DNA of 60,475 nucleotides from Marinosulfonomonas sp. (GCA_015488685.1 WFNH01000116.1:1-60475); one strand, 5' to 3'. Counted from the first letter of the stretch, positions 8,110 to 17,212 are shown. Program-made: numbers and translations. The notes: generated by a model not told the origin, from the letters alone.

Positions 8110-8289
8110 ATGCCGCTAGATGAATATACACCGCCCCCCAGCCCGTTATCCGAGGAGGAGCAACAGCAAGCGCTGGAAAGCTCTCCGCGCGGGACATGGG
8201 CGGTTTTGTTCGTTTACGGCATCATCTTCATTCTGATGTGGCTGTATTTCTGGTACGGGCTGTTCGTGCCTGCTGGCTCGATCAAATAG
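8110..8289 (+). CDS. Small subunit of ba3-type cytochrome oxidase (CbaD-like, IIa)
   Basis: A 59-residue protein with a Pro/Glu-rich cytoplasmic N-terminus and a single membrane helix (VLFVYGIIFILMWLYFWYGL), matching the one-helix subunit IIa of ba3 oxidases in size, topology and position just before subunit II. An in-frame upstream extension exists but lacks an RBS; ATG 8110 follows AAAGGA. Assignment rests on context plus topology, since this subunit is poorly conserved. Confidence 0.75.
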   Translation: MPLDEYTPPPSPLSEEEQQQALESSPRGTWAVLFVYGIIFILMWLYFWYGLFVPAGSIK

Positions 8290-8298
8290 GGGGCGCGA

Positions 8299-8811
8299 AT
8301 GGCATTTCATATCGACAAACTGGAAAAACGCTGGATTTATATGGTCGCCGGTATCGTGGTGATGGCATGGGGTATCCAGATTTACTATGCTGCACAGGGC
8401 TGGCATCCGCCCAGCAATGTCGAGGTGATCGATTCAGCCCAGTTGCATTTGGCATCGGGTGTAGGCGGCGATGAATTTTCGGAACAGAATATCGGTATAA
8501 AGCGCGATGAAAACGGTATGCTTGTGGTGACCATGGTCGCCGCCCGCTACGGGTTCTATCCGCAGGAAATTACCCTGCCACAAGGCGAGCCATTCAAGAT
8601 GCGGATTGCCAGTTTCGATGTGCTGCACGGTATCTATATTCCGTTGACCAACCTGAATTTGATGCTGGTGCCGGGGTATGTTTCCGAGGTGACAACCACA
8701 GTGAACACGCTGGGCGACTATCCGATGTTATGTCACGATTTCTGCGGCATGGGACATGCCTATATGTTCGGGAACGTCAAAATCGTTCCTGCCGACGAAT
8801 ACAAACTATGA
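8299..8811 (+). CDS. cbaB: ba3-type cytochrome c oxidase subunit II
   Basis: A 170-residue protein with one N-terminal membrane anchor (WIYMVAGIVVMAWGIQIYY) and a periplasmic cupredoxin domain. The CuA site is complete: His in DVLHGIYIP and CHDFCGMGHAYM, which is C-x3-C-x3-H-x2-M. The single TM helix and short length are typical of B-family (ba3) enzymes rather than aa3 oxidases with two TM helices. It accepts electrons from cytochrome c, plausibly those encoded at 6410 and 10503. Confidence 0.92.
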   Translation: MAFHIDKLEKRWIYMVAGIVVMAWGIQIYYAAQGWHPPSNVEVIDSAQLHLASGVGGDEFSEQNIGIKRDENGMLVVTMVAARYGFYPQEITLPQGEPFKMRIASFDVLHGIYIPLTNLNLMLVPGYVSEVTTTVNTLGDYPMLCHDFCGMGHAYMFGNVKIVPADEYKL

Positions 8812-8839
8812 TCTTTCGGAAGGGACTTATCTTTTGACC

Positions 8840-10501
8840 ATGTCTATGACCGATACTGGCACGCAGGCCCCTGCCTATGTAAAACACGCAAAGTGGCTGG
8901 GTCTAAGCAATATGTGGGTTGGGTTTGGCGCCTTTGCCTTGGCCATTCCGATGGGGCTGTATCAGGTCGCCGAGCGTAGCAACCTGTTCCCTGCCGCTGA
9001 ATCCCGCGAGCTGTATTATACCTCGGTCACGACCCACGGCGTGTTGATGGCCTATGTGCTGACCACATTTTTCATCATGGGGTTCGGCTATTTTTCCGCC
9101 CTTCATTCGCTGAAACAGGATGTCTGGTCGCCGCTGTTTTCATGGACCGGATTTGTCATAGCCCTTGTCGGAACCGTGATGGCGGCTGTGCCCCTGCTGT
9201 TGGGCGAAGCCTCGGTTATGTATACGTTTTATCCGCCGGAAATGGCGGTCACGCCGTTTTATATCGGGGCTGCACTGTTGTTCGTCGGCTCGTGGTTCTG
9301 GTGTGTGGATATGGTGATCGGCATGATGCAGTGGCGCCGCGCCAATCCGGGTATGGCGGTGCCGTTGGTTATGTTTGGCACCACTATGAATGCTTTGCTA
9401 TGGCTCTGGACCTCGATGGGGGCAACGCTCGAGGTATTGATCCAGATACTGCCATTGAAATTCGGCTGGGTGGATACGATTGATCCGGGATTGGCACGCA
9501 CGTTCTTTAGCTGGACATTACACGCCATTGTTTATTTCTGGCTGTTGCCGGCCTATATCGCGATGTATTCGATCATGCCGCGCGAAAGCGGTGGCAAACT
9601 GTTTTCCGATGAATTGGCCCGAGTGGCCTTCGTGATGTTGTTTATCTTTTCGGTGCCGATCGGTTTTCACCACCTGTATATGGACCCGCAACAGGCCGCT
9701 GGCTGGAAACTGCTGCATATGTTCGGCACCTTTATGGTGGCAGTGCCGACATTTATTACCGGTTTTACCATCCTTGCCACGCTTGAGGTATCAGGCCGTT
9801 TGCGCGGTGGCAAAGGTCTGTTTGGCTGGATCGCCAAACTGCGTTGGAACAATCCGATGACGCTGGCCACCATACTGTCAATGATGATGCTGACGGCGGG
9901 TGGTTTTGGCGGGGTGATCAATGCGTCGTATTCGATGAATGCACTGATCCACAACACCCAGTGGATTACCGGCCATTTTCATCTGATTTTCGGCGGCACA
10001 TCGGTGATCATGTATTTCGCCGTTGCCTATTGGGCTTGGCCACGGATTACGGGGCGAAAACTGGCCAGCAGGCGTATGGCGCTGTGGCAGTTGTGGCTGT
10101 GGTTCTGGGGGATGATTGTGACAACAATGCCGTGGCATGTTCTGGGCCTGCTGGGGCAACCGCGCCGTGTTGATACATTGCCTTACAGCGATGAACTGAA
10201 TGCGATCTGGAACCCATACGAGGTTGTGATGTTTGCGGGGGCCGTGATGCTGACGTTATCGGCCATTATGTTCATTGTGGTGCTTGTCCGTTCGCATTTC
10301 TCCGAACGATTACAGCAACCCCCGGAAGTGGTGTTCGGCACCGCGATACACCAACCCCTTCGGGTGCCAAAGCTGCTGAATTCGTTGGCATTATGGAACT
10401 GGGCCATGCTGGTATATATGCTGGCCAGCTATGGCTATCCGCTGCTGCAATTCGTCTTTCTCGGCACGCCCCAGACAATCCCATTCGGCTTTGGAGAGTG
10501 A
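8840..10501 (+). CDS. cbaA: ba3-type cytochrome c oxidase subunit I
   Basis: A 553-residue haem-copper oxidase core with about 13 TM helices. Haem and copper ligands are visible: TTHGVLMAYV (low-spin haem His), HAIVYFWLLPAYIAMYSI (CuB His plus cross-linked Tyr), GFHHLYMDP (two CuB His) and GHFHLIFGG (the two haem His). The SGRLRGGKGLFGWI segment closely resembles the Thermus ba3 enzyme, placing it in the B family with the K proton channel only. ATG 8840 is used; an in-frame TTG at 8834 has better RBS spacing. It reduces O2 to water with proton pumping; B-type enzymes usually have high oxygen affinity. Confidence 0.93.
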   Translation: MSMTDTGTQAPAYVKHAKWLGLSNMWVGFGAFALAIPMGLYQVAERSNLFPAAESRELYYTSVTTHGVLMAYVLTTFFIMGFGYFSALHSLKQDVWSPLFSWTGFVIALVGTVMAAVPLLLGEASVMYTFYPPEMAVTPFYIGAALLFVGSWFWCVDMVIGMMQWRRANPGMAVPLVMFGTTMNALLWLWTSMGATLEVLIQILPLKFGWVDTIDPGLARTFFSWTLHAIVYFWLLPAYIAMYSIMPRESGGKLFSDELARVAFVMLFIFSVPIGFHHLYMDPQQAAGWKLLHMFGTFMVAVPTFITGFTILATLEVSGRLRGGKGLFGWIAKLRWNNPMTLATILSMMMLTAGGFGGVINASYSMNALIHNTQWITGHFHLIFGGTSVIMYFAVAYWAWPRITGRKLASRRMALWQLWLWFWGMIVTTMPWHVLGLLGQPRRVDTLPYSDELNAIWNPYEVVMFAGAVMLTLSAIMFIVVLVRSHFSERLQQPPEVVFGTAIHQPLRVPKLLNSLALWNWAMLVYMLASYGYPLLQFVFLGTPQTIPFGFGE

Positions 10502-10502
10502 T

Positions 10503-11210
10503 ATGACTTTTACCCCTCGCTCACCTTTGCGTATTGCCGCTGTTATCGTGGCATTGGCCCTGCCGGTAACCGCGCAGGAAAATACAGGCCCGTCTACCAA
10601 TGTTGCGTGGACCATCAACACCTTGAACCTGCTGCGCAGTGGTGATCCTGAACGCGGGGCCAAGTTGAACACCAAACTTGAATGCGCCACCTGCCATGGT
10701 GATACCGGCCTGTCCACGAATGAAACTTGGCCCAGTCTTTCGGGCCAACCCGCCGGATATCTTTTCAAGGTTTTGAAGGATTATCAGGACAACAAACTTT
10801 CCGGGACTGATCGCGGGCAGTTGATGGCCTTTATAGTCGAGGAAATGACGGATCAGGATATGGTCGATCTGGCCAGTTATTTTGCAGCTAATCCTTTGCC
10901 ACCGGCACAGCCGGTAACCAAACAGGATGCAGCAGAAACCCTTGATTTGTTGGGCGATCCAAAGCGCCTGATCCCGCCATGCAGCGTCTGCCACGGTAAG
11001 AACGCCAAAGGTGATTTTCCTGACTTTCCCGCACTTGCAGGCCAGTCTCCTGATTACCTGAAGCGCAGCCTGAATAATTTTCGCGCAGGCGAGCGTGGAA
11101 ATGATGTCTATTCCCGTATGCGACTGATTGCCAGGCGTTTGACGGACGAGGAAATCAACAGCATCGCCGCCTATTTTGCGGCCAAGGGCACCGTGTTGGC
11201 GCAGGAATAG
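10503..11210 (+). CDS. Dihaem cytochrome c (c4-like)
   Basis: A 235-residue precursor with a signal peptide (LRIAAVIVALALPVTAQE) and two cytochrome c domains, each with a haem site: CATCHG in the first and CSVCHG in the second. Each domain has the c4-like LSGQPAGYLFKVLKDYQ or LAGQSPDYLKRSLNNFR helix that follows the axial region. Dihaem c4 proteins commonly feed terminal oxidases. The ATG overlaps the oxidase subunit I gene's TGA region by close spacing (1 base), so the two should be translated together. Confidence 0.9.
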   Translation: MTFTPRSPLRIAAVIVALALPVTAQENTGPSTNVAWTINTLNLLRSGDPERGAKLNTKLECATCHGDTGLSTNETWPSLSGQPAGYLFKVLKDYQDNKLSGTDRGQLMAFIVEEMTDQDMVDLASYFAANPLPPAQPVTKQDAAETLDLLGDPKRLIPPCSVCHGKNAKGDFPDFPALAGQSPDYLKRSLNNFRAGERGNDVYSRMRLIARRLTDEEINSIAAYFAAKGTVLAQE

Positions 11211-11225
11211 ATTGGCACGTATCCA

Positions 11226-13703
11226 ATGGGAAACAAGCACGCGGCGACAGACAAACTGTGCTATCACTGCAATCTGACGATCCCCCCCGACACCGACATT
11301 CATGCCGTTGTGCTGGATCAGTCCCGCGCATTTTGCAGCCCCGGTTGTGCGGCGGTGGCAAAATCCATCGTGGCCTCGGACCTTGAGGATTTCTATCGCT
11401 ATCGTGGAAAATCCGATCCAGCCAATAAAGCGGCTGACAGCAATGGCACAACTGCACCGTTAAGTGTTTTTGACCATCCCGAAGTGCAGAAATCTTTTGT
11501 TCGCAGTGTCGGGGATAATCGCGAGGCCTCGTTGATCCTTGAGGGGATACGCTGTTCGGCCTGTCTGTGGCTGAATGAACAACACCTTCGCAAACTGGAC
11601 GGTATTGTCGATGTGCAGATCGATGCCAACAGCCATCAGGCCCGCGTTACATGGTCCCCCGAGCAGTTGAAACTTAGCGCTATTCTGGCGGCCGTCGCGG
11701 ACATAGGGTTTACGGCACATCCGTTTGATCCCACACGGCGTGAACAACTGCTAAAAGAGCAAAAACACCGCAGCATCGAGAGGCTGCTTTTTGCCGGTTT
11801 TCTAATGATGCCAGTGGTGTCGTTTCAAATCGCCAGCTACTGGATTGGCGGGCCGGATGAAACCGGAACCTACCCGTTGTTTGAAAGCCTTGGACGCTGG
11901 TTCATGTTGCTGGTTGTGACGATCGTGATGGCCTATTCCGGTCAGGATTTTTTTCGCGGGGCATGGCGGGATCTAAAGCACAAACAGCTGGGTATGGATG
12001 TGCCCGTTGTTTTGGGCTTGAGCACAGCATGGATAGGCAGCACCGTTTCAACGATTGCCGGACGTGGTGATGTCTATTTTGACTCGATCGTCATGTTCAT
12101 CTTTTTCGTGTTGCTGGCCCGCACATGGGAACTGCGGGGGCGGCTTAAATCGGCCAATGCACTGGATGAAACCCTTAAAATCCTGCCGCGAACCGCAAAT
12201 CGTATCCTGCCCGATGGCGGGGTTGAACAGGTTAGCGTGCTGGATCTGGCCATCGGCGATACCCTGCGCCTGTTGCCCGGTGAAAATGTTCCGGTTGACG
12301 GGCGGTTGTTGTCCGGGGCCAGTTCCTTTGATGAATCCCTGCTGACAGGCGAGGCGATTCCGGTCCTGCGCAAACGGGGCGATATTGTCGTTGGCGGGGC
12401 CTGCAACGTGGATCAACCGGTCGAAATTGAAGTGACACGCAACGCGGACAGTTCAACCATGATGGAAATCCATCAAATGATTGCCCGTGGATTAAATGAT
12501 CGCCCGAAATACGCCAGGATTGCCGATCGGGTTGCGCCATGGTTCGTAGGCACGGTGTTGGTCATTGCCATACTGACATTGGCGTTCTGGCTGTTGTATG
12601 ATCCGCCCCGTGCACTGCCCAGCCTGATTGCAGTGCTGATCGTGACCTGCCCCTGCGCCTTGGCCTTGGCTACGCCAGTGGCGTTATCCATTTCTGCCAG
12701 CCGCTTTGCGCGATTGAATGTTCTGCCAATGCGCATGACTGCACTTGAACCATTGTCCAAAGCCACTTTGATAGCCTTTGATAAAACCGGTACACTGACA
12801 ATGGGGCGCCCTGTGGTTGCCGATATGTTTCAGGCTCGCGGGGTGGACAGCAACAAAGCCTTGGTTATCGCAGCCCAGCTTGAGGCAAAATCAGAGCACC
12901 CTTTTGCCCATGCCCTGAAATCCGAAGCTGCCAATCGGCGGCTGGCCTTTTCGGCAAAAACAAACATCCGCAACTTTCCCGGTCAAGGGGTAGAAGCCGA
13001 ACTACAGGGGATAAAATGGCGCCTTGGTGGCGAAGAATTTGCACTGTTTAATCGCGAACCAATGACTGAAGAAGCAATCCTCTGGCGCGATCAGCAGCTA
13101 TCGGAAGGGCGTAGCGTTGTTGTTCTAAGCAATGCCACTTGCGCCCAGGCGTTATTCGCCTTCGAGGACGAATTACGGCCATCAGCCGAAGACTCCGTTC
13201 AGGAATTGCATCAATCCGGCATTGAAAAAATTGTGATCCTCAGCGGGGATACCCCTGCGCTGGTTGAACAACTGGCGCAAAAAGTTAGAATTAAAACGGC
13301 CATTGGCGGATTGAAGCCTGACCAGAAACTAGCCTGGGTTCAAGAGCAACAGCAAGCGGGTGAAATTGTTGTAATGGTTGGCGACGGGATCAATGATGCC
13401 CCTGTAATGACAACCGCCGATGCCGCAGTTTCCTTTGCCGGCGCGACAGAGCTGGCAAGGCAATCCAGTGACTTCGTGATACTGGGGACCGATTTTAGCA
13501 GCCTGTCAAAGACTTTCAAACTTGCGACCATAACAGGGCGGATCATCACACAAAACCTGTTGTGGGCCGCCGGATATAACCTGCTGGCTGTTCCCGCCGC
13601 TGCATTGGGGTATGTCCCACCATGGGCCGCAGCAATCGGCATGTCTGTCAGTTCGCTAATAGTAGTCTCAAACGCCATGCGTCTACGGACACAGCTGCTT
13701 TAA
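11226..13703 (+). CDS. ccoI: CcoI/FixI-type copper-transporting P-type ATPase
   Basis: An 825-residue P1B ATPase. The N-terminal ~45 residues hold a treble-clef-like cysteine domain (CYHCNLTIPP, then FCSPGC), then a metal-binding fold with the GIRCSACLWLNE CxxC motif. The transport site is CPC in TCPCALALATPVAL; the phosphorylation site is DKTGTLTMG; the nucleotide domain has SEHPFAHAL; the hinge is GDGINDAP. The extra N-terminal cysteine domain is characteristic of the CcoI/FixI subgroup that loads copper into haem-copper oxidases. Usually it sits beside ccoNOP; here the neighbour is a ba3 oxidase, so it most likely supplies that enzyme's CuA/CuB. Confidence 0.9.
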   Translation: MGNKHAATDKLCYHCNLTIPPDTDIHAVVLDQSRAFCSPGCAAVAKSIVASDLEDFYRYRGKSDPANKAADSNGTTAPLSVFDHPEVQKSFVRSVGDNREASLILEGIRCSACLWLNEQHLRKLDGIVDVQIDANSHQARVTWSPEQLKLSAILAAVADIGFTAHPFDPTRREQLLKEQKHRSIERLLFAGFLMMPVVSFQIASYWIGGPDETGTYPLFESLGRWFMLLVVTIVMAYSGQDFFRGAWRDLKHKQLGMDVPVVLGLSTAWIGSTVSTIAGRGDVYFDSIVMFIFFVLLARTWELRGRLKSANALDETLKILPRTANRILPDGGVEQVSVLDLAIGDTLRLLPGENVPVDGRLLSGASSFDESLLTGEAIPVLRKRGDIVVGGACNVDQPVEIEVTRNADSSTMMEIHQMIARGLNDRPKYARIADRVAPWFVGTVLVIAILTLAFWLLYDPPRALPSLIAVLIVTCPCALALATPVALSISASRFARLNVLPMRMTALEPLSKATLIAFDKTGTLTMGRPVVADMFQARGVDSNKALVIAAQLEAKSEHPFAHALKSEAANRRLAFSAKTNIRNFPGQGVEAELQGIKWRLGGEEFALFNREPMTEEAILWRDQQLSEGRSVVVLSNATCAQALFAFEDELRPSAEDSVQELHQSGIEKIVILSGDTPALVEQLAQKVRIKTAIGGLKPDQKLAWVQEQQQAGEIVVMVGDGINDAPVMTTADAAVSFAGATELARQSSDFVILGTDFSSLSKTFKLATITGRIITQNLLWAAGYNLLAVPAAALGYVPPWAAAIGMSVSSLIVVSNAMRLRTQLL

Positions 13704-13737
13704 GATTCCGATTTGTCTCGGTTGGGATTGGGAGGGG

Positions 13738-14478
13738 GAAATCCCGAACGACCGGCTGCGTTTTTGCTGGTGTCCGCTGTGTCTGATCGAGGATCGGGCA
13801 GGGCGCGCGGACCACTATCTGCGCCTTGTCTGGTCGATTGCTACAACAACCCTGTGCCCGGCGCATGGGCGCCCGTTGATGGAACAATGTCACCATTGCT
13901 ATCGTTTTGTTGGCACTCCGGAATACGCTTTTTATGGCAAGCAAATGACCCTGATCTGCCCTGCGTGTTTAACACCGCTTGATGGCCGCCTCGGATACGA
14001 CGGTGTCAGCGACCGACGGGCGGCAGAGTGGAATGACGATGTACAGTCAGACCGCGTTTGGCAAACCTTGAGCCGATATGAACAATATTGTCAAAGCATA
14101 CTCAAGCTGCGCTCGATCCGCTCAAAGAGGAAAGGAATCTTTGCTGAAATCCTTTCTGTACTCAACCTGCTGACCCGCGCTGAAAAGCCAAACAATCTGC
14201 GTCCTATGGATATGTTGGAGAGCGCTTATTTTCCGGCGCACCCGAAACTTGGCTATCGAACACGCCATTTGAAACAGCCTTTCCGGGCCTGCCATTTGGT
14301 TGAGCGGCGCAAGGCGCTTGCGATCTTGATTTGTCTGCTGGAAGATTCATTCGCCGCGTTGGGATTTGAAGCACATCTGCGTCCTATGCTGGAGTTCCGA
14401 CAATTGATGAGTGAGGACAGCAATGATCGGTTTGAGCGACATTTCCTAAACATTGCCCGATTTGCATTGCCGATCTGA
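13738..14478 (+). pseudogene. TniQ-like zinc-finger protein, apparently lacking its N-terminus
   Basis: The frame encodes RLRFCWCPLCLIEDRAGRAD, then YLRLVWSIATTTLCPAHGRP and MEQCHHCYRF. This is the CPxCL ... W ... CPxHG ... CxxC pattern of the TniQ domain, the target-selection protein of Tn5053/Tn7-like elements. A second cysteine pair (ICPACLTPL) follows and the C-terminal ~150 residues are unrecognised. The usual N-terminal ~60-80 residues (PGESL...SW) are missing: the open frame begins inside ccoI at 13666 and contains no ATG, GTG or TTG before the homology. A GGGAGGGGG run at 13729-13737 could serve as an RBS only for a non-standard start. No tniA/tniB or inverted repeats are nearby. Confidence 0.6.
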
Positions 14479-14660
14479 TAGGGGGCAACATACCCTGTAA
14501 ACGTACCAAAACGAGTCTCATTAATTGAGTCTCAGTTTTAAAGGGATTTTACAATGTGCCCTAGCTACACAATAAATACGCATAATCTGTATTATGTTAA
14601 ATTAATGTCAGTTAGAATTTAGTATTACCTACATATTACCAATGGATTATAGCGAGATGT
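14479..14660. other. AT-rich gap with a direct repeat
   Basis: No gene is seen. The octamer GAGTCTCA occurs twice, 14 bases apart (14513-14520 and 14527-14534). The gap starts with TAGGGGGCAAC and includes TGTGCCCTAG at 14554-14563, weakly echoing the ends of the inverted-repeat element at 36423-36540. Base composition is clearly more AT-rich than the flanking genes. Confidence 0.3.
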
Positions 14661-15847
14661 TTACACTATCGCTTTTTCAGAAAATGGTTTTCCATTCAAA
14701 ATACGGTCTACGTCCAGATCCGATAAATCTATTGTTTGATATGTGCCATGCAGCACAAGTTCGGCAATGCCTCGACCGACTGCCGGTGCTTGTTGCAGCC
14801 CGTGACCGCTGAACCCGTTCATCAGGAACAGGTTGCGCCAATTTGGATGCCGGCCAATGATCGCGTTTTGATCCAGTGTATTATAAGCATAATGCCCGGC
14901 CCATGCAGACAGAACCTTGACCGCATCGAACCCTGGCGCACGTTCATACAGTTTGGGCCAAAGGCTGTCTTCGAACAGATGCAAATCCGGCTCGAAATCG
15001 TCTTTTTCAGCCTTGTGATCGTCAATTGGCACAATTGCACAAATCCAGTGGTCATGTTCGGGCCGCAGATAAAAGCCACTGTGGCACACCATCAACGGGG
15101 CGTCAGGATGGATTGCATTTGGAGCGTCAACATAAAAACAGTGCGTTTACGGGGCTCTACGGGTAATCCCTCATCTATCATTTCTAATATATCGCTGGCG
15201 GATATTCCCGCTGCATTGACAATATTTGCAGCAAAAATCTTGCCGGCGCTTTCCAGATTGACACTGGATATCTGATCCTTGGCCCCCGCCATCCCCACGA
15301 CACGATCGCGCAGGAACTGTACCCCCTGATGCTGTGCAGCTTTGCGAAATCCGTCAAGCAGGCTCATGTTGTCGAACCACCCCTCGTCCTTTGCTCCAAA
15401 GCTGGCCAGATGGATATCGTCCACATTCAACCAGTCAAAGCGCGCTTTTAACGCATCCGGCATCAGCAATTCGGTTTGCGCGCCTTTTTCACGCTGCATG
15501 GCACAAGCCTGCCGCAGCACCGCTTCGCTTTCCTCACTGCCGGATAAAAACAGATATCCGTTTTCCTGAAACCCGAGGGAATCGACACCCCCGCCCTGCC
15601 CCAGCCAGTTTCGCACATTTTTGATAAATTCGATTCCGAAACGCGATATTTCGACGTTAACAGAGGTCGTGAATTGTTGCCGCACGGATGCAACAGACAG
15701 GGCCGTGGAACTTTTGGCGTAGCTGGGATCAGGCTCAACAACGAGGATATCAAGTCCAGGGTCCATGCGCGACAGCCAATAGGCTGCAGAACTGCCCATT
15801 ATCGCCCCGCCAATGATGACAACATCATATGTCTTAACGCTGTTCAT
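14661..15847 (-). pseudogene. FAD-dependent amino-acid oxidase/dehydrogenase (DAO family), split by a frameshift
   Basis: Two adjacent minus-strand frames together make one DAO-family protein of ~395 residues. The first has the dinucleotide fold YDVVIIGGAIMGSSAAYWLS, then VRQQFTTSVNVEIS, and ends soon after KRTVF. The second supplies SGFYLRPEHDHWICAI and the C-terminal NGFSGHGLQQAPAVGR with the final FAD-contacting GHG. Inserting one T in the run at 15134-15138 (five A on the plus strand) restores KRTVFFYVDAPNAIHPDAPL with no other change. Either a recent inactivation or a homopolymer sequencing error. ATG 15847 is chosen, with GGGAAC ahead. Substrate unknown; glycine/sarcosine/D-amino-acid oxidases share this fold. 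Confidence 0.85.
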
Positions 15848-15888
15848 TTTGTTCCCGTTTTCTATGGGCAAATCAGTAACAGAACTTA

Positions 15889-15916
15889 TTAATAGTAAAA
15901 GCATAAATACTAATAC
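15889..15916. promoter_or_regulatory. Imperfect dyad between the oxidase gene and aroQ
   Basis: TTAATAGTA (15889-15897) and TACTAATAC (15908-15916) match as inverted arms at 7 of 9 positions with a 10-base spacer. It lies in the short divergent region between the split oxidase gene and aroQ-luxR. The downstream LuxR-type protein is a possible binder, but the dyad is wider than a classic 18-20 bp lux box. Confidence 0.25.
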
Positions 15917-15970
15917 TTGATTGAAAGGGCTTCGTTTCTTAGGATGATGGAAATCAGTCTGGGGCAACAG

Positions 15971-16414
15971 ATGACATCCTTACTTATTCTGAATGGGCCG
16001 AACCTAAATTTGCTCGGCACACGACAACCCGAGGTCTATGGGGATACCACCCTGGAGCAGATCGAAGCTATGTGCATCGACAAAGGCCGTGTGGCGGGTT
16101 GTAACGTAACTTGTTTTCAAAGCAATCATGAAGGGGAACTGGTCGAGGCGATCCATGCGGCGCGAAATACCTATGACGGTATCATCCTGAATGCCGGCGC
16201 TTATACACATACATCAGTTGCGCTGATGGATGCGATTACATCGGTTGGTGTGCCAGTCGTCGAGTTGCATTTGTCCAATATCCATGCCCGCGAAGAATTT
16301 CGCCACAAGTCCTATATTGCCCCTGTTGCGGTTGGGCAAATATGTGGATTTGGCCCTTATGGTTATACATTGGCCATTGATGCTATTCTGGACCATCTGG
16401 AGAAATCCCGATGA
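15971..16414 (+). CDS. aroQ: Type II 3-dehydroquinate dehydratase
   Basis: A 147-residue enzyme that converts 3-dehydroquinate to 3-dehydroshikimate, third step of the shikimate pathway. It shows NGPNLNLLGTRQPEVYG with the catalytic Arg/Tyr loop, QSNHEGELVEAIH, NAGAYTHTSVAL and ELHLSNIHAREEFRHKSYI with the catalytic His. Length is normal. ATG 15971 gives the standard short N-terminus (MTSLLILNGPN), although the RBS is poor. Its last four bases overlap the start of the LuxR-type gene (ATGA). Orthologues more often stand beside accB, so this may be a second or catabolic (quinate) copy. Confidence 0.93.
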   Translation: MTSLLILNGPNLNLLGTRQPEVYGDTTLEQIEAMCIDKGRVAGCNVTCFQSNHEGELVEAIHAARNTYDGIILNAGAYTHTSVALMDAITSVGVPVVELHLSNIHAREEFRHKSYIAPVAVGQICGFGPYGYTLAIDAILDHLEKSR

Positions 16415-17160
16415 CATTGCACTTTCTGGAACAAGTCAGTGAAGCCGATACAATCGAGGATGTCTGGGCCGCACTATGCGATAAGATGGCAGAATACGGG
16501 TTCGACAGGCTTTTGTATGTCTACACAAGGTTTAAATCGGGTTCCTCTTTGGGGGATCCGAAAGATTCGATTGTCCTGTCCAGCCATAGTGCGGAATACA
16601 TCGATGGCTATATTAATGAAAACCATTACATAAACGGGCCGATGCTGCGCTGGTCTGTTGAAAATGTCGGAGCGTGTAGCTGGAGCTGGATACATACCAT
16701 TCCCGACGAAACACTAACCGTCGGCGAACGCAAAGCGATGGAATTCAACAAAGAGATGGGTGTGATTGCCGGGTACACGATTGGGTTCAAAACCGATTCT
16801 GTGCGCAATCGTGGGGGTATTGGTCTAACGGCGCGACCGGGCATTACACAATCCGAGGTAGATGCCACATGGGAACGTCACGGTCGCGAAATCCTTGTGA
16901 TGAATAATATGACGCATCTGAAAATCATCAGCCTGCCCTACACCAGTTCTCGCCGCGCGCTGACGGCACGGCAACGCGAAGTGCTGGAATGGGTTGGTGA
17001 AGGTAAGACGATGCAGGATATTGCCACCATTATGGGCCTAACAACCGCGACCGTGGAAAAGCATTTGCGTCTCGCACGCGAATCTTTGGATGTGGATACA
17101 ACTGCCCAGGCGGTATTAAAGGCTTCGTTCCAGAATCAAATCTTTATTCTGGATAGCTAA
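16411..17160 (+). CDS. LuxR-family regulator with autoinducer-binding-type domain (solo)
   Basis: A 249-residue protein with an N-terminal autoinducer-binding-like domain (residues ~1-165) and a GerE-type HTH near 180-240 (LTARQREVLEWVGEGKTMQD, then TTATVEKHLRLARE). Where TraR/LuxR proteins carry the ligand-binding Asp-Pro, the sequence reads YINENHYINGP, so the Asp is not conserved; the ligand may not be a standard acyl-homoserine lactone. No luxI-type synthase is in the window. Start overlaps aroQ's stop (ATGA), indicating translational coupling, an unusual pairing. Confidence 0.88.
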   Translation: MTLHFLEQVSEADTIEDVWAALCDKMAEYGFDRLLYVYTRFKSGSSLGDPKDSIVLSSHSAEYIDGYINENHYINGPMLRWSVENVGACSWSWIHTIPDETLTVGERKAMEFNKEMGVIAGYTIGFKTDSVRNRGGIGLTARPGITQSEVDATWERHGREILVMNNMTHLKIISLPYTSSRRALTARQREVLEWVGEGKTMQDIATIMGLTTATVEKHLRLARESLDVDTTAQAVLKASFQNQIFILDS

Positions 17161-17182
17161 ACCACCCCAGAATACTATCTTT

Positions 17183-17212
17183 TTGGACAGGTATGGAATC
17201 CCTTACTATCTT
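17183..17212 (+). promoter_or_regulatory. Putative promoter of the structured RNA
   Basis: TTGGAC (17183-17188) and TATCTT (17207-17212) are separated by 18 bases and lie just after the LuxR-type stop codon. They resemble -35/-10 elements and would start transcription near 17219. Confidence 0.35.
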
